Positions 26,299 to 35,090 are shown, counted from the first letter of the stretch. The stretch: DNA of 64,000 nt from VXNE01 sp965116625 (GCA_965116625.1 OZ220717.1:682001-746000); one strand, 5' to 3'. The notes: a model not told the origin generated them from the sequence alone. Program-made: numbers and translations.

Positions 26299-26900
26299 GG
26301 GAAGCCGTTCTCGCCAGCGCCAACGGCGGCAAGCTCCGAGAACTCTCCCGCCTGCTGGCACCCACCGGCATAGCCCTGCGCCCGATGTCGGCATTCGGCC
26401 TGGCATCGCCGGTGGAGGACGGGGCGACCTTCATCGAGAACGCACTGATCAAGGCCCGCCATGCATCCTCCGCGACCCGCCTCCCGGCGATAGCCGACGA
26501 TTCGGGCCTGGTCGTTCCCGCCCTGGGCGGCGCGCCGGGCCTCCTGTCCTCGAGGTACTCCGGTGAAGACGCCACGGCCGATGACAACAACAGGAAACTC
26601 ATCGCCGCCCTTGACGGTGTCGCGGACCGGCACGCGTACTTCTACTGCGCCCTGGTGTTCATCGAGCGTCCGGACGACCCCGCGCCCATCTTCGCCACGG
26701 CGGCATGGAACGGCCGGATCGTCGATACGCCGCGGGGGGCGCATGGTTTCGGATACGACCCGCACTTCCTGGTTCCGGAACTCGGCGCGACCGCGGCAGA
26801 ACTCGCGCCACAAGTGAAGAACGAACACAGCCACCGGGGCATCGCCGCCAGGCGGCTCGCGGCGGCGCTGCGGCACGTTCAACGTCCGGACGCCCCATGA
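26295..26900 (+). CDS. rdgB: Non-canonical purine NTP pyrophosphatase (XTP/dITP)
   Basis: House-cleaning enzyme hydrolysing XTP, dITP and ITP to monophosphates. 201 residues. VLASANGGKLRELSRLL at the N-terminus, PAIADDSGLVVPALGGAPGLLSSRY near residue 65, and GFGYDPHFLVPELGATAAEL near 150 are the Ham1 family motifs. ATGA overlaps with both neighbours show tight coupling. Confidence 0.94.
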   Translation: MREAVLASANGGKLRELSRLLAPTGIALRPMSAFGLASPVEDGATFIENALIKARHASSATRLPAIADDSGLVVPALGGAPGLLSSRYSGEDATADDNNRKLIAALDGVADRHAYFYCALVFIERPDDPAPIFATAAWNGRIVDTPRGAHGFGYDPHFLVPELGATAAELAPQVKNEHSHRGIAARRLAAALRHVQRPDAP

Positions 26901-27988
26901 GCGGCCTCTACGTACACATCCCATGGTGCGTACGCAAGTGCCCGTACTGCGACTTCAATTCCCACGCGCTTCAGCGGTCGCTGCCGGAGGCGGACTATGT
27001 CGATGCGCTGCTCGCCGACTTCTCCCGCGAACGCGAGCGCATGCCGTTCGACATCGCTTCGGTCTATTTCGGCGGCGGGACGCCGAGCCTCCTGCCAGCG
27101 CGCGCGTTTGCGCGGCTGCTGGACGCCTTCGAACTGTCCGAAGGGGTGGAGGTGACGATGGAGGCGAACCCGGGGACCGTAGAAACCGCCGACACACTCG
27201 AAGACTATGCCGCGGCGGGTATTGGCCGGATCTCCCTCGGCGCCCAGTCCTTCGACGATGACAACCTGCAACGCCTGGGACGGATTCACACCGCCCTTGA
27301 GACGAGGCGGGCGGCCGCGGCTGTCACGCGGGCAGGATTCCAGGAGTTCAACATCGACCTGATGTTCGGTTTGCCGGGGCAGACCCAGGCGTCAGCCATC
27401 GCCGATCTCGAATCCGCCGTGGCGCTGGAACCGACCCACATTTCCTGGTACGAACTCACGATCGAGCCCAACACCGCGTTCGCCAGACACCCGCCGATTC
27501 TTCCCAACCCGGACGACAAGGCTGACATCGCGGAAGCCGGCCAGGCCTTTCTCGAATCCCACGGGTTCGGCCGATACGAGGTATCCGCCTACGCGCGCCC
27601 GGGTTCCGAGAGCCGGCACAACATGAACTACTGGAGGTTCGGCGACTATTCCGGCATAGGCGCCGGTGCCCACGGCAAGCTGAGCCTGCCGACGGGGATC
27701 ATCCGCACCGAGAAGGCGAGACAACCGGGACGTTACCTCGAAGACCAGTCCCCGCAGGACGCGCCCATAGACCCGGGCGACCTCCCCGTCGAATTCATGA
27801 TGAACGCGTTACGGCTGGTGGATGGGACCGAAGAGGCTGAATTCCCGGAGCGCACCGGCCTCCCACTTGAAACTGTCTCGGACGAGCTTGCACGGCTGCG
27901 CTCGGAAGAGTTGATGCGGCAGGACCGCATCGGGCTCACCAGATTCGGCTTTTCGCACCTCGACTCGGTAGTCGCGCGGTTCCTCTAG
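26897..27988 (+). CDS. hemW: Radical SAM haem chaperone HemW
   Basis: Haem-inserting relative of coproporphyrinogen oxidase HemN. 363 residues from ATG 26897 (MSGLYVHIPWCVRKCPYCDFNSH). The cluster-binding C-x3-C-x2-C is at about residues 11-18. GGGTPSLL, EANPG and the HemW C-terminal domain follow. Members with this lone N-terminal motif usually act in haem delivery to respiratory enzymes rather than porphyrin synthesis. Ends six bases before the convergent trmB. Confidence 0.92.
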   Translation: MSGLYVHIPWCVRKCPYCDFNSHALQRSLPEADYVDALLADFSRERERMPFDIASVYFGGGTPSLLPARAFARLLDAFELSEGVEVTMEANPGTVETADTLEDYAAAGIGRISLGAQSFDDDNLQRLGRIHTALETRRAAAAVTRAGFQEFNIDLMFGLPGQTQASAIADLESAVALEPTHISWYELTIEPNTAFARHPPILPNPDDKADIAEAGQAFLESHGFGRYEVSAYARPGSESRHNMNYWRFGDYSGIGAGAHGKLSLPTGIIRTEKARQPGRYLEDQSPQDAPIDPGDLPVEFMMNALRLVDGTEEAEFPERTGLPLETVSDELARLRSEELMRQDRIGLTRFGFSHLDSVVARFL

Positions 27989-27994
27989 CGTCCG

Positions 27995-28675
27995 TCATTG
28001 AATCTTCGCGTAGGCGAGGTTCCAGACCATTCGCCCGGACGCGCGCCCGCGCGATTCGAAATGCGTCTCCGGCCGCTCGGCGGGCTGTTCCGAGAACTCG
28101 CCCCTGCCCGCCTCGTTGGCCAGTGCCGGCTCCGCATCGACGGTCTTGAGCATCGACTTGGCATAGGGCTCCCAGTCCGTCGCCATCAGCAGTCTGCCGC
28201 CTGGCTCCAGCAACCGCGCGATGTCGGCGACGAAGGTCGGCTGAACCAGGCGGCGCGCCGCATGCCGCCGTTTGGGCCACGGATCGGGGAAGTAGATCGC
28301 GAACTGGCGAACGCTCTCCGACGGCCACTGCGCCAACGACGTCACTGCATCGCCTTCGACAATCCTCACGTTGTCGAGCCCGAGCGTCTCGCATCGCAGG
28401 ATCAGTGAGCCGATGCCCGGCCGGTACAGCTCGATGCCGATGCAGGACCAGTCACGGTGTGCATCCGCGAATCGGGCAAGGGCGTGGCCCGATCCGAAAC
28501 CCACTTCGACCATGACTGGCCGGCCCGAAGCTTCGAACCGTGTCATCCGGTACCGATCGCCGTGTTCGGCAAGTGCCCGCGCCTGGGCCCTGGTGGGGCG
28601 ACCCCTCTTGCCGGCGTAGACCCGGGCCGGCCACGCGTTCGACGCCGCTGCCGAGCGGCGCGGGCCGGGTTTCAT
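27995..28675 (-). CDS. trmB: tRNA (guanine-N7)-methyltransferase
   Basis: Methylates G46 of tRNA. 226 residues. SAM motif VMVEVGFGSGHALARFA near residue 54, GIELYRPGI, and the catalytic/tRNA motif IYFPDPWPKRRHAARRLVQPTFV near 130 identify TrmB. A basic N-terminal tail (KPGPRRSAAASNAWPARVYAGKRGRPT) probably contacts tRNA. Downstream of rpoH on the same strand, 24 bases away. Confidence 0.94.
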   Translation of the reverse strand: MKPGPRRSAAASNAWPARVYAGKRGRPTRAQARALAEHGDRYRMTRFEASGRPVMVEVGFGSGHALARFADAHRDWSCIGIELYRPGIGSLILRCETLGLDNVRIVEGDAVTSLAQWPSESVRQFAIYFPDPWPKRRHAARRLVQPTFVADIARLLEPGGRLLMATDWEPYAKSMLKTVDAEPALANEAGRGEFSEQPAERPETHFESRGRASGRMVWNLAYAKIQ

Positions 28676-28699
28676 CGGAGTTTGGGGACGGAAGGAACG

Positions 28700-29560
28700 C
28701 TACGCCGGGGCGAGTGCGCTCCGGAGCTTCTTCATTGCCTTGGCTTCGATCTGGCGTACGCGCTCCGCCGAGATTCCGTACTGCTTCGCCAGTTCGTGCA
28801 GCGTGACCTTCGGTTCGTTCAACCAGCGCAATCGCACGATCTCCTGGCTGCGTTCGTCGAGGTCCCCGAGCGCATCCCGAAGTTGCGCCATGGACTGTTC
28901 GGTCCAGTCCTCTTCCGCGACGATCTCGGCCGGATTCATCGAGTCGTCCGCCAGGTACTGCGCCGGGGCCGCAACGAAGTTCTCGCCGTCGTCGCTGCCG
29001 GGATCCCCGTCGAACGCCGCATCCTGGGCCGCCATGCGGCCTTCCATCTGCATGACGACTTCGGGCGGCACCCCGAGGTCCTCGGCGACGGCTTCGACTT
29101 CCTGCGGAGAGAACCATCCAAGCCGTTTCTTGGCGCTGCGCAGGTTGAAGAAGAGCTTGCGCTGGGCCTTGGTGGTCGCCACCTTGACGATGCGCCAGTT
29201 GCGCAGGATGTACTCGTGCATCTCGGCCTTGATCCAGTGCACCGCAAAGGACACGAGGCGCACACCCACTTCGGGGTTGAAACGCCGGACCGCCTTCATG
29301 AGCCCGACGTTGCCTTCCTGGATCAGGTCGCCCTGTGGCAGCCCGTAGCCCGAATAGCCCCGCGCCATGTGAATGACGAAGCGCAGGTGACACAGTACAA
29401 GTTCCCGGGCGGCAGCGAGGTCGTCTTCGTAGTAGAAACGTTCCGCGAGCCGGCGTTCTTCCTCCGGGCTCAGCACCGGGAACGCGTTTACGGTCTGAAT
29501 GTAGGCATCCAGATCGCGGCCCGGCGATAGACTATCGAGAGATAGTACATTCGAGGTCAT
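28700..29560 (-). CDS. rpoH: Heat-shock sigma factor RpoH (sigma-32)
   Basis: Alternative sigma factor for cytoplasmic heat shock. 286 residues. Region 2 carries LVLCHLRFVIHMARGYSGYGLPQGDLIQEGNVGLMKAVRRFNPE and VRLVSFAVHWIKAEMHEYIL. The RpoH box QRKLFFNLR is near residue 133, and region 4 is VTLHELAKQYGISAERVRQIEAKAMKKLR. GGAGGT sits eight bases before the ATG. Usually follows ftsX directly; here 5.5 kb of other genes intervene. Its promoter is covered by a CIRCE element. Confidence 0.96.
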   Translation of the reverse strand: MTSNVLSLDSLSPGRDLDAYIQTVNAFPVLSPEEERRLAERFYYEDDLAAARELVLCHLRFVIHMARGYSGYGLPQGDLIQEGNVGLMKAVRRFNPEVGVRLVSFAVHWIKAEMHEYILRNWRIVKVATTKAQRKLFFNLRSAKKRLGWFSPQEVEAVAEDLGVPPEVVMQMEGRMAAQDAAFDGDPGSDDGENFVAAPAQYLADDSMNPAEIVAEEDWTEQSMAQLRDALGDLDERSQEIVRLRWLNEPKVTLHELAKQYGISAERVRQIEAKAMKKLRSALAPA

Positions 29561-29591
29561 CTATTGATACCTCCGGTAACGTTGGACATCG

Positions 29592-29621
29592 ATATTAGCA
29601 CTCTCCCCATTAGAGTGCCAA
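29592..29621 (-). promoter_or_regulatory. CIRCE operator overlapping the rpoH sigma-70 promoter
   Basis: TTAGCACTC-N9-GAGTGCCAA at 29595-29621 differs from the CIRCE consensus (TTAGCACTC-N9-GAGTGCTAA) by one base. On the minus strand the same bases give TTGGCA (-35, complement of 29616-29621) and TAATAT (-10, complement of 29592-29597), 18 bases apart, about 30 bases before the rpoH start. The two half-sites therefore cover the -35 and -10 boxes, the classic geometry for HrcA repression. No hrcA gene is in the window. Confidence 0.85.
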
Positions 29622-29724
29622 TCACCCAAATGGTTCGCTGGGCGGCGTCTTCCGCGGCTGTTTCCGCGGCGTTTTCCGCAGCTATTCTCGCCTGGTCCGC
29701 AGACTTCGCGTAAATTGCGCGACC

Positions 29725-30288
29725 ATGCATATCGAACCTCTCGACATTCCCGACGTCAAGCTTCTCACGCCCGTCAAGCACGGCGACCATCGAGGCTATT
29801 TCTCCGAGGTCTACAACAGGAGAACCCTGCAGGACGGGGGGATTTCGGTGGACTTTGTCCAGGACAACTGCTCGTTGTCGGCCGACGCTGGAACGGTCCG
29901 GGGGTTGCACTTCCAGGCGCCGCCCTTCGCGCAGGCCAAGCTCGTTCGGGTCCTGCGCGGTTCGATATTCGACGTCGCGGTGGACCTGCGCCGGGGGTCG
30001 CCGACCTACGGGCAGCATGTGAGCGCAACGCTGTCAGCCGAAGCCTGGAACCAGATCTGGGTGCCGGCCGGTTTCGGGCACGGGTTCATGACCCTGACGC
30101 CAGGTACCGAGGTGATGTACAAGGTCAGCAACTACTACGCACCGGACCATGACCATGGCCTCCTGTGGAACGATCCCGCGCTCGGCATCCAATGGCCCAC
30201 CCCCGAGACTGGCGCGATTCTCTCGGACAAGGATCGCGTACATCCCGTGTTGTCGGAACTCAGCAGCCCGTTCGAGTACGTGGGGTGA
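29725..30288 (+). CDS. rfbC: dTDP-4-dehydrorhamnose 3,5-epimerase
   Basis: Cupin-fold epimerase of dTDP-rhamnose synthesis. 187 residues. DHRGYFSEVYNRR near residue 21, RGLHFQAPPFAQAKLVRVLRGSIFDVAVDLRRGSPTYG near 59-96 (catalytic His in RGLHFQ) and VPAGFGHGFMTL near 112 match RfbC. It stands alone; rfbA, rfbB and rfbD are not nearby. Divergent from rpoH, so the CIRCE region could also affect it, though the CIRCE is about 105 bases upstream. Confidence 0.93.
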   Translation: MHIEPLDIPDVKLLTPVKHGDHRGYFSEVYNRRTLQDGGISVDFVQDNCSLSADAGTVRGLHFQAPPFAQAKLVRVLRGSIFDVAVDLRRGSPTYGQHVSATLSAEAWNQIWVPAGFGHGFMTLTPGTEVMYKVSNYYAPDHDHGLLWNDPALGIQWPTPETGAILSDKDRVHPVLSELSSPFEYVG

Positions 30289-30292
30289 AGCG

Positions 30293-31507
30293 CTATCTCC
30301 GTAGCTGACGGCGAATGTACTTGCCGAGCAGCGGTACCGCGAACGAGTACCTGCCGTGTCTGTTCTTGAAAACCAGTCCCTGTGCGCCGAGCGCACTCAG
30401 GATCTGATTGGCATGACTGCTGCTGAATGGTTTCCCGGGTCTCTTCCGTGACTCATCCACGATCTGCCGAACCGTGAATTCATCGTCGCAGTTCGGAAGA
30501 TCGGCGACCACGGTCAGCAGGTCGCGCTGTCGATCCGTTGTCTTCGCCCACCTGCCCGCAAAGAAGTCCGTGTCCAGCTTTTGCTCTATCTCGTGAACGG
30601 GGACGCTGCCGCCTTCTCCCCTGTCCTGCCGGCGCTGGAAAGCATCGTAGACCTCCCTGCATATGAACTGAATGAAATATGGATACCCGCCGGACATGTC
30701 GATGACCTTCTCTACGGAACGCTCGCTCAGTTTGATGGCATCAGTCGCCTCGATGGGCTTGAGGATTGCCTCTCGACAGTCTTCCTTCGAGAGGACCTGC
30801 AGGAAAACGGAATGGAACATGCGTTCGGAGAACGTCCGCGCCTCCACGAGCTTGGGAAACAGGGTGGGTAGACCGGTCAGGACAAGCATCGCCGGGATAC
30901 CCTTTCTTTGGATGGATTGAAATGCGTCGAGAAGGAGCGACAGGGGGAACTGTTCCTTCTGCGCGTGATCCGTGAGGTTCTGCGCCTCGTCGTAGGCGAA
31001 GACGATCCCGCGCACCGCTTCCGACTTCGAGATGACGGCCCAAGCCGCTTCTATGACGGCCTTTATCTTGTCGAGCGGCAGCCCGGGAGTTTTCAGGTAG
31101 ATGTCCATCAAGCCGTCATAGCCGAGCGTCGTTTCCGCGACTACTTCCTCGGATCCGAATCCCGCCCGTCGTGACCGGGTGGTTGATACGACGATGGACG
31201 AGGTGACCAGGGAAAGGTCGGTGCACAACCTCGTCGCCATGTTGTCTTCGCTAATGCTCGAGGACTCATCGAGATCGGCAGCAATCCATATCCATCGATT
31301 CTCGATCGCGAGCGGTTTGAAGGAATCGAGCAGGACGGTCTTGCCCACTCCCCGAAGGCCGGTGAGCACCATGTTCTCGATGATCACGTCCTGCTCGAGG
31401 AGACGTTCGAACTCCAGCCGTTCCGCTGATCGGCCCGCAAGATAAGGCGGTTGATGCCCCGCACCAGGCCGAAACGGGTTGGTCAAGATGCTGGTGGTGG
31501 TGACCAT
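30293..31507 (-). CDS. AAA ATPase with C-terminal winged-helix-like region, paralogue 1
   Basis: 404-residue P-loop ATPase, related to archaeal-ATPase/STAND-like proteins. The N-terminal signature NPFRPGAGHQPPYLAGR is at about residues 10-26 and the Walker A GLRGVGKT at 50-57. The Walker B-like VFAYDEAQNL is near 168, followed by a sensor-type LVLTGLP and DMSGGYPYFIQFICREVYDAF. The C-terminus (DEFTVRQIVDESRKRPGKPFSSSHANQILSALGAQGLVFKNRHGRYSFAVPLLGKYI) reads as a winged helix. A clear paralogue starts at 62807. It interrupts the rpoH-ftsX neighbourhood and lies behind a 32-bp perfect palindrome. Role unknown. Confidence 0.75.
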   Translation of the reverse strand: MVTTTSILTNPFRPGAGHQPPYLAGRSAERLEFERLLEQDVIIENMVLTGLRGVGKTVLLDSFKPLAIENRWIWIAADLDESSSISEDNMATRLCTDLSLVTSSIVVSTTRSRRAGFGSEEVVAETTLGYDGLMDIYLKTPGLPLDKIKAVIEAAWAVISKSEAVRGIVFAYDEAQNLTDHAQKEQFPLSLLLDAFQSIQRKGIPAMLVLTGLPTLFPKLVEARTFSERMFHSVFLQVLSKEDCREAILKPIEATDAIKLSERSVEKVIDMSGGYPYFIQFICREVYDAFQRRQDRGEGGSVPVHEIEQKLDTDFFAGRWAKTTDRQRDLLTVVADLPNCDDEFTVRQIVDESRKRPGKPFSSSHANQILSALGAQGLVFKNRHGRYSFAVPLLGKYIRRQLRR

Positions 31508-31536
31508 GTCTCGATTTTTTTGTTAGCAGGAGAATT

Positions 31537-31568
31537 GAATTTATAAATTAATATTAATTTATAAATTC
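31537..31568. promoter_or_regulatory. Perfect 32-bp palindrome upstream of the AAA ATPase gene
   Basis: GAATTTATAAATTAAT is followed immediately by its exact reverse complement ATTAATTTATAAATTC. Apart from the outermost G and C it is all A/T, in a chromosome that is otherwise GC-rich. It lies 29-61 bases before the ATPase start codon and about 47 bases past the pepN stop. An operator for the ATPase's own winged helix, or a DNA-melting/cruciform site, is inferred. Confidence 0.75.
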
Positions 31569-31615
31569 TATAAAACGAGCTCTGGATCCTGTGAACCTCC
31601 CGCTCTCCCCGTTTG

Positions 31616-34369
31616 TTAGCCCGGCGAGGCGAGCATCTTGCCGATGGCCAGGCAGCGTTTGACCTCGAAGCGCAGGTTCCGCACGCGCTTCGCCAGGGAG
31701 GGGTGCAGCGTATGCGAGCGCTCCACCGCCTGCTCCACCAATTCGAGATAGCCGTCGTCGCAGATCGTCCCGGTCAGGCCTTGCGCCACGGCCCTGAAAT
31801 AGAACGGATCGAGGCGGTCGCTTACGGACTGCAGCCTTCCGAACACCTCTGGGGCGATCTCGAGCTGCATGTCGTGCTGGTGTTCCGGGAACAGGCCGCT
31901 GGCGTGTGCCCAAGCATCGGCCACGCTCAGTCCCGAGCCGGGGTCAAGGAGCAAGTCCATCAATCGCCGTTGATTCGCGGGATCGGGACGGGCGGCCTCC
32001 GCCGAGATCGCCCGGCGCCGTCCCGCGTCGGACGGGTCCCGTTCCCGCTCCGCGGCAAGTGCGCCTGCCGCGGCAGGATGATCATGTCCGCTCAGCAGCG
32101 CGACAGCGTCCCATCGGCGGTCCTGGTCGAAAACGAAACCCTCCGGCAGTTCGGAGCCTTCAGCCGGGGATTGCTCCCCGACCGCTGACGCGTATGGAAG
32201 TGCCGGCGTTTCCCCTGTCCGTGGATACGTACTTCCATGGAAGTCACCGAGGAGTCCTGCAATCCGGTCGATGCTCTGCCGGCTGGTTGCCGCCGCAAGG
32301 AAATGATCGAAAAACAGGAGCTGCCGGTCACTTCCCGGTTCGCTCTTGAGGAACGCCTGCCACAGGTAGCCCTCGATCCGTGCCCCGGTCTCGGCCAGTA
32401 GCACGCGGTCTTCAACAAGCCGCTTGAGATACGACCAGGAACCCTGCAGCGCATCGAGTACCTCGGAAGTGACGTCGTCCACACGCTCGGCATCCACGTT
32501 TGCGAGGGCAATGTCGATGAACTCAAGCGGCGAGAGTCGCTGGTGCAGCACCATGTCGTAGATGCCCTGCCAGAGCATCAGTCTCGCCAGCGGATCCTCG
32601 AACGCGTTGAGGTGGTCGCCGAGCGCGGCCAGCGCCTCGCGGTCGAAATGCACCCGCGCAAAATCCCAGTCACCGTGGTTTGCGTAGACGAACTCCGGAC
32701 AACGCTCGCCCGCCATGGCATCGATTTCCGTCCGGGCACCGGCGTAGGTCACGGGCAGGCGTCTGACGGAGACATCCCCATCGCTGAAGTTATACAGACC
32801 GAGTTGGGTGCGATGCGTACGCAGTGTCCGCCAGGCCGCCGGAGCGGATTGCAGGATGGACATACCGGTGATCTTTCCCTCCTCGCAGTCAAGCTCGACC
32901 GTCACGGCATTGGTGCCTGGTTGATGCAACCAGTCGTCCGCCCAGCCTTGGAGTTCCAGGCCCGCGGCCTTCGATATCTCGGCGAGGAAGTCGTCGATCG
33001 TCGTGTTCCCGTAGGCATGCGCCTGGAGATAGGCGCTGACCCCCTGCCGGAACGCTTCCGGCCCCACCAGGTGATTGAGTTGCGTGAGTGTGGCCGAACC
33101 CTTGTTGTACGTGATGGCGTCGAAGTTCGCGAAGGCGGCGGCGGTGTCGGGGGTGGGCAGTTCGATGGGATGCGTGGTGTCGCGCTCGTCCGCCTGATAG
33201 GCGCGAACAGTGCTGAGATAGGCGCCGAGCCCGCCCTCCGAGAACTCGGTGGCTTCGACCAGGGCCAGCGTCGCCATGAACGTGGCGAACGACTCGTTCA
33301 GCCACAGCCCGTTCCACCACTGCATCGTGACCAGGTTCCCGAACCACATGTGCGCCATCTCGTGCAGGATCACGGTGGCGAGCCATCGCCGCGCCTGCCG
33401 CGTGACCGCGCCGCGCCGAAGGAACCGTTCGCTGAACGTGACGGCACCGACGTTCTCCATGGCGCCCGCATTGAAGTGCGGCACGATGACCTGGTCGTAC
33501 TTCCCGAATGGGTAGTCGATCCCGAAATAGTCCTGAAAGAACTCGAACCCCTGGCGGGTCGGAACGAACCAGTGCTCCGGATAGATGTAGTCCGCGACGG
33601 ATTCCCGCGCGAAGAGCCGCAGGGGGATCCCGCCGGCCGCCGACTCCCACTGCCGGTAGTGGCCGGCGTGTAACGCGTAGACATAGGTGCTGATCCTGGC
33701 GGACGGCGGGAACGTCCACGTTCTGGTGTCCCCGTGGTTCTCGACGCCGGACTCGGCGACGACCGAAATCACCTGCCAGTCCGCCGGCACGGTCACACGG
33801 GTCGAGAAAGTCGCCTTGAGGTCGGGCTGATCGAAACACGGGAACAGCCGGTTCGCGTCGAAAGGTTCGAAGTCCGTGTAGAGATAGTCCCGGTCATCGA
33901 CGGGATCCCGGAACCGGTACAGGCCGCTTCCGTCCGTGCTGTAGGGATGCGAGAAAACGATCTCCACCGCATTCGATCCGGTCCGCAGGGAACTCGCCGG
34001 CAGGGTTATGAAGTAGCCGTTGTAGGGGGCATCCACCAGTGAGCCATTGACGCGTACGCTCGCCACCGTGCCGTCGGCAAAGTCGACGGTCAGGGTTGTC
34101 CGGGCATCCGCCAGTTCGAACGCGGTCCTCACGCGTCCGGTGTACTCGGCGGCGTCACCGTCGAGTTCGAACTCAAGGTCATAGGCCGCGTTGCGCACGC
34201 GCGCGGACCGCGCTGCCGCAGCCTCCGCCGAGAGCACCGCCGCCGCCTCACGCTGGCCATGTTCCGGTTCGGGCGCCACCCGGTCCCCGACGCAACCCCA
34301 GACCAGTCCGGCAACTGCAAGAATGCATGGGCCGCCAATAGCCGACCGATGCGTGCCACCAGGCTTCAC
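31616..34369 (-). CDS. pepN: M1-family aminopeptidase N, predicted lipoprotein
   Basis: Zinc aminopeptidase of about 917 residues. Exopeptidase motif GAMEN near residue 303 and the zinc site HEMAHMWFGNLVTMQWWNGLWLNE near 337-360 (HExxH plus downstream Glu). The N-terminus PCILAVAGLVWGCVGD looks like a lipoprotein signal with the lipid cysteine near residue 26, so a membrane-anchored periplasmic enzyme is likely, unlike the cytoplasmic E. coli PepN. GTG 34369 is chosen because GAGGGG is correctly spaced; GTG 34375 is also possible. Ten bases after the KpsT-like gene. Confidence 0.9.
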   Translation of the reverse strand: MKPGGTHRSAIGGPCILAVAGLVWGCVGDRVAPEPEHGQREAAAVLSAEAAAARSARVRNAAYDLEFELDGDAAEYTGRVRTAFELADARTTLTVDFADGTVASVRVNGSLVDAPYNGYFITLPASSLRTGSNAVEIVFSHPYSTDGSGLYRFRDPVDDRDYLYTDFEPFDANRLFPCFDQPDLKATFSTRVTVPADWQVISVVAESGVENHGDTRTWTFPPSARISTYVYALHAGHYRQWESAAGGIPLRLFARESVADYIYPEHWFVPTRQGFEFFQDYFGIDYPFGKYDQVIVPHFNAGAMENVGAVTFSERFLRRGAVTRQARRWLATVILHEMAHMWFGNLVTMQWWNGLWLNESFATFMATLALVEATEFSEGGLGAYLSTVRAYQADERDTTHPIELPTPDTAAAFANFDAITYNKGSATLTQLNHLVGPEAFRQGVSAYLQAHAYGNTTIDDFLAEISKAAGLELQGWADDWLHQPGTNAVTVELDCEEGKITGMSILQSAPAAWRTLRTHRTQLGLYNFSDGDVSVRRLPVTYAGARTEIDAMAGERCPEFVYANHGDWDFARVHFDREALAALGDHLNAFEDPLARLMLWQGIYDMVLHQRLSPLEFIDIALANVDAERVDDVTSEVLDALQGSWSYLKRLVEDRVLLAETGARIEGYLWQAFLKSEPGSDRQLLFFDHFLAAATSRQSIDRIAGLLGDFHGSTYPRTGETPALPYASAVGEQSPAEGSELPEGFVFDQDRRWDAVALLSGHDHPAAAGALAAERERDPSDAGRRRAISAEAARPDPANQRRLMDLLLDPGSGLSVADAWAHASGLFPEHQHDMQLEIAPEVFGRLQSVSDRLDPFYFRAVAQGLTGTICDDGYLELVEQAVERSHTLHPSLAKRVRNLRFEVKRCLAIGKMLASPG

Positions 34370-34385
34370 CGCCACCCCCTCGGCA

Positions 34386-35066
34386 CTAGCCGTGGTTGGC
34401 GTTGCGATAGGCGTGAACGACGCTCTTTGTGTCGCCCTGCGCCCGAATCTCGCCCTGGTCCAGCCAGATTGCGCGCTCGCAGAGATGCTCGACGTTGGCG
34501 AGGGAGTGGCTGACCATCACGATCGCCCGGTCCTCGGTGAACCGCTCGCGCATGATGCGCTCGGACTTCTCGCGGAACTCGCGGTCGCCGACGACGATCG
34601 CTTCGTCGACCAGCAGGATATCCGGCTCAAGGTTGATCGCCGTCGAGAAGCAGAGCCGCGCGCGCATGCCCGTCGAGTAGGTGCTGACACGCCGTTCCAT
34701 GGCATCCCCCAGCCCCGACATCTCGGTGACCGCTTCGATACGCGATGCTGCTTCCCTGCGCGTGAGCCCCATCAACATGCCGTGCATGACGACATTCCTC
34801 TTGCCCGACAACTCACCGTCGAACCCCGCATTCAGCGACAGGAGGGAGCACGACATCCCCTCGTCGTCCACGATCCCCGCATTGGGTTTCAATACTCCGG
34901 CCAAGACACGCACCAGGGTCGATTTCCCGGCGCCATTGGCACCGATAACGCCGACCTTGTCACCACGTCCCACTTGCAGGCTCACATCCTTCAACGCTGT
35001 CACTTTCTCCACGTTCGAAAAAAACGACGGGTCGGTAAAGACAACGGTTACGCCTTCGAGCCGCAT
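34386..35066 (-). CDS. ABC transporter ATP-binding protein, KpsT/Wzt (polysaccharide export) type
   Basis: 226-residue nucleotide-binding subunit. Walker A GANGAGKST at residues 42-50, Walker B DILLVDEAIVVGD near 157. The signature loop is STYSTGMRARLCF rather than LSGGQ, which is typical of exporters for O-antigen, capsule and teichoic acid. No permease (Wzm/KpsM/TagG type) is in the window. It lies directly behind ftsX on the same strand (24-base gap) and before pepN, an unexpected place for an export ATPase. Confidence 0.85.
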   Translation of the reverse strand: MRLEGVTVVFTDPSFFSNVEKVTALKDVSLQVGRGDKVGVIGANGAGKSTLVRVLAGVLKPNAGIVDDEGMSCSLLSLNAGFDGELSGKRNVVMHGMLMGLTRREAASRIEAVTEMSGLGDAMERRVSTYSTGMRARLCFSTAINLEPDILLVDEAIVVGDREFREKSERIMRERFTEDRAIVMVSHSLANVEHLCERAIWLDQGEIRAQGDTKSVVHAYRNANHG

Positions 35067-35090
35067 CAGGGAGATGTCACCGAAGCCATT

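Noticed and set aside
31613..32188. 191-codon plus-strand frame beside the 32-bp palindrome
   Set aside because: Antisense to the end of pepN; no start signal and shadow-like composition.
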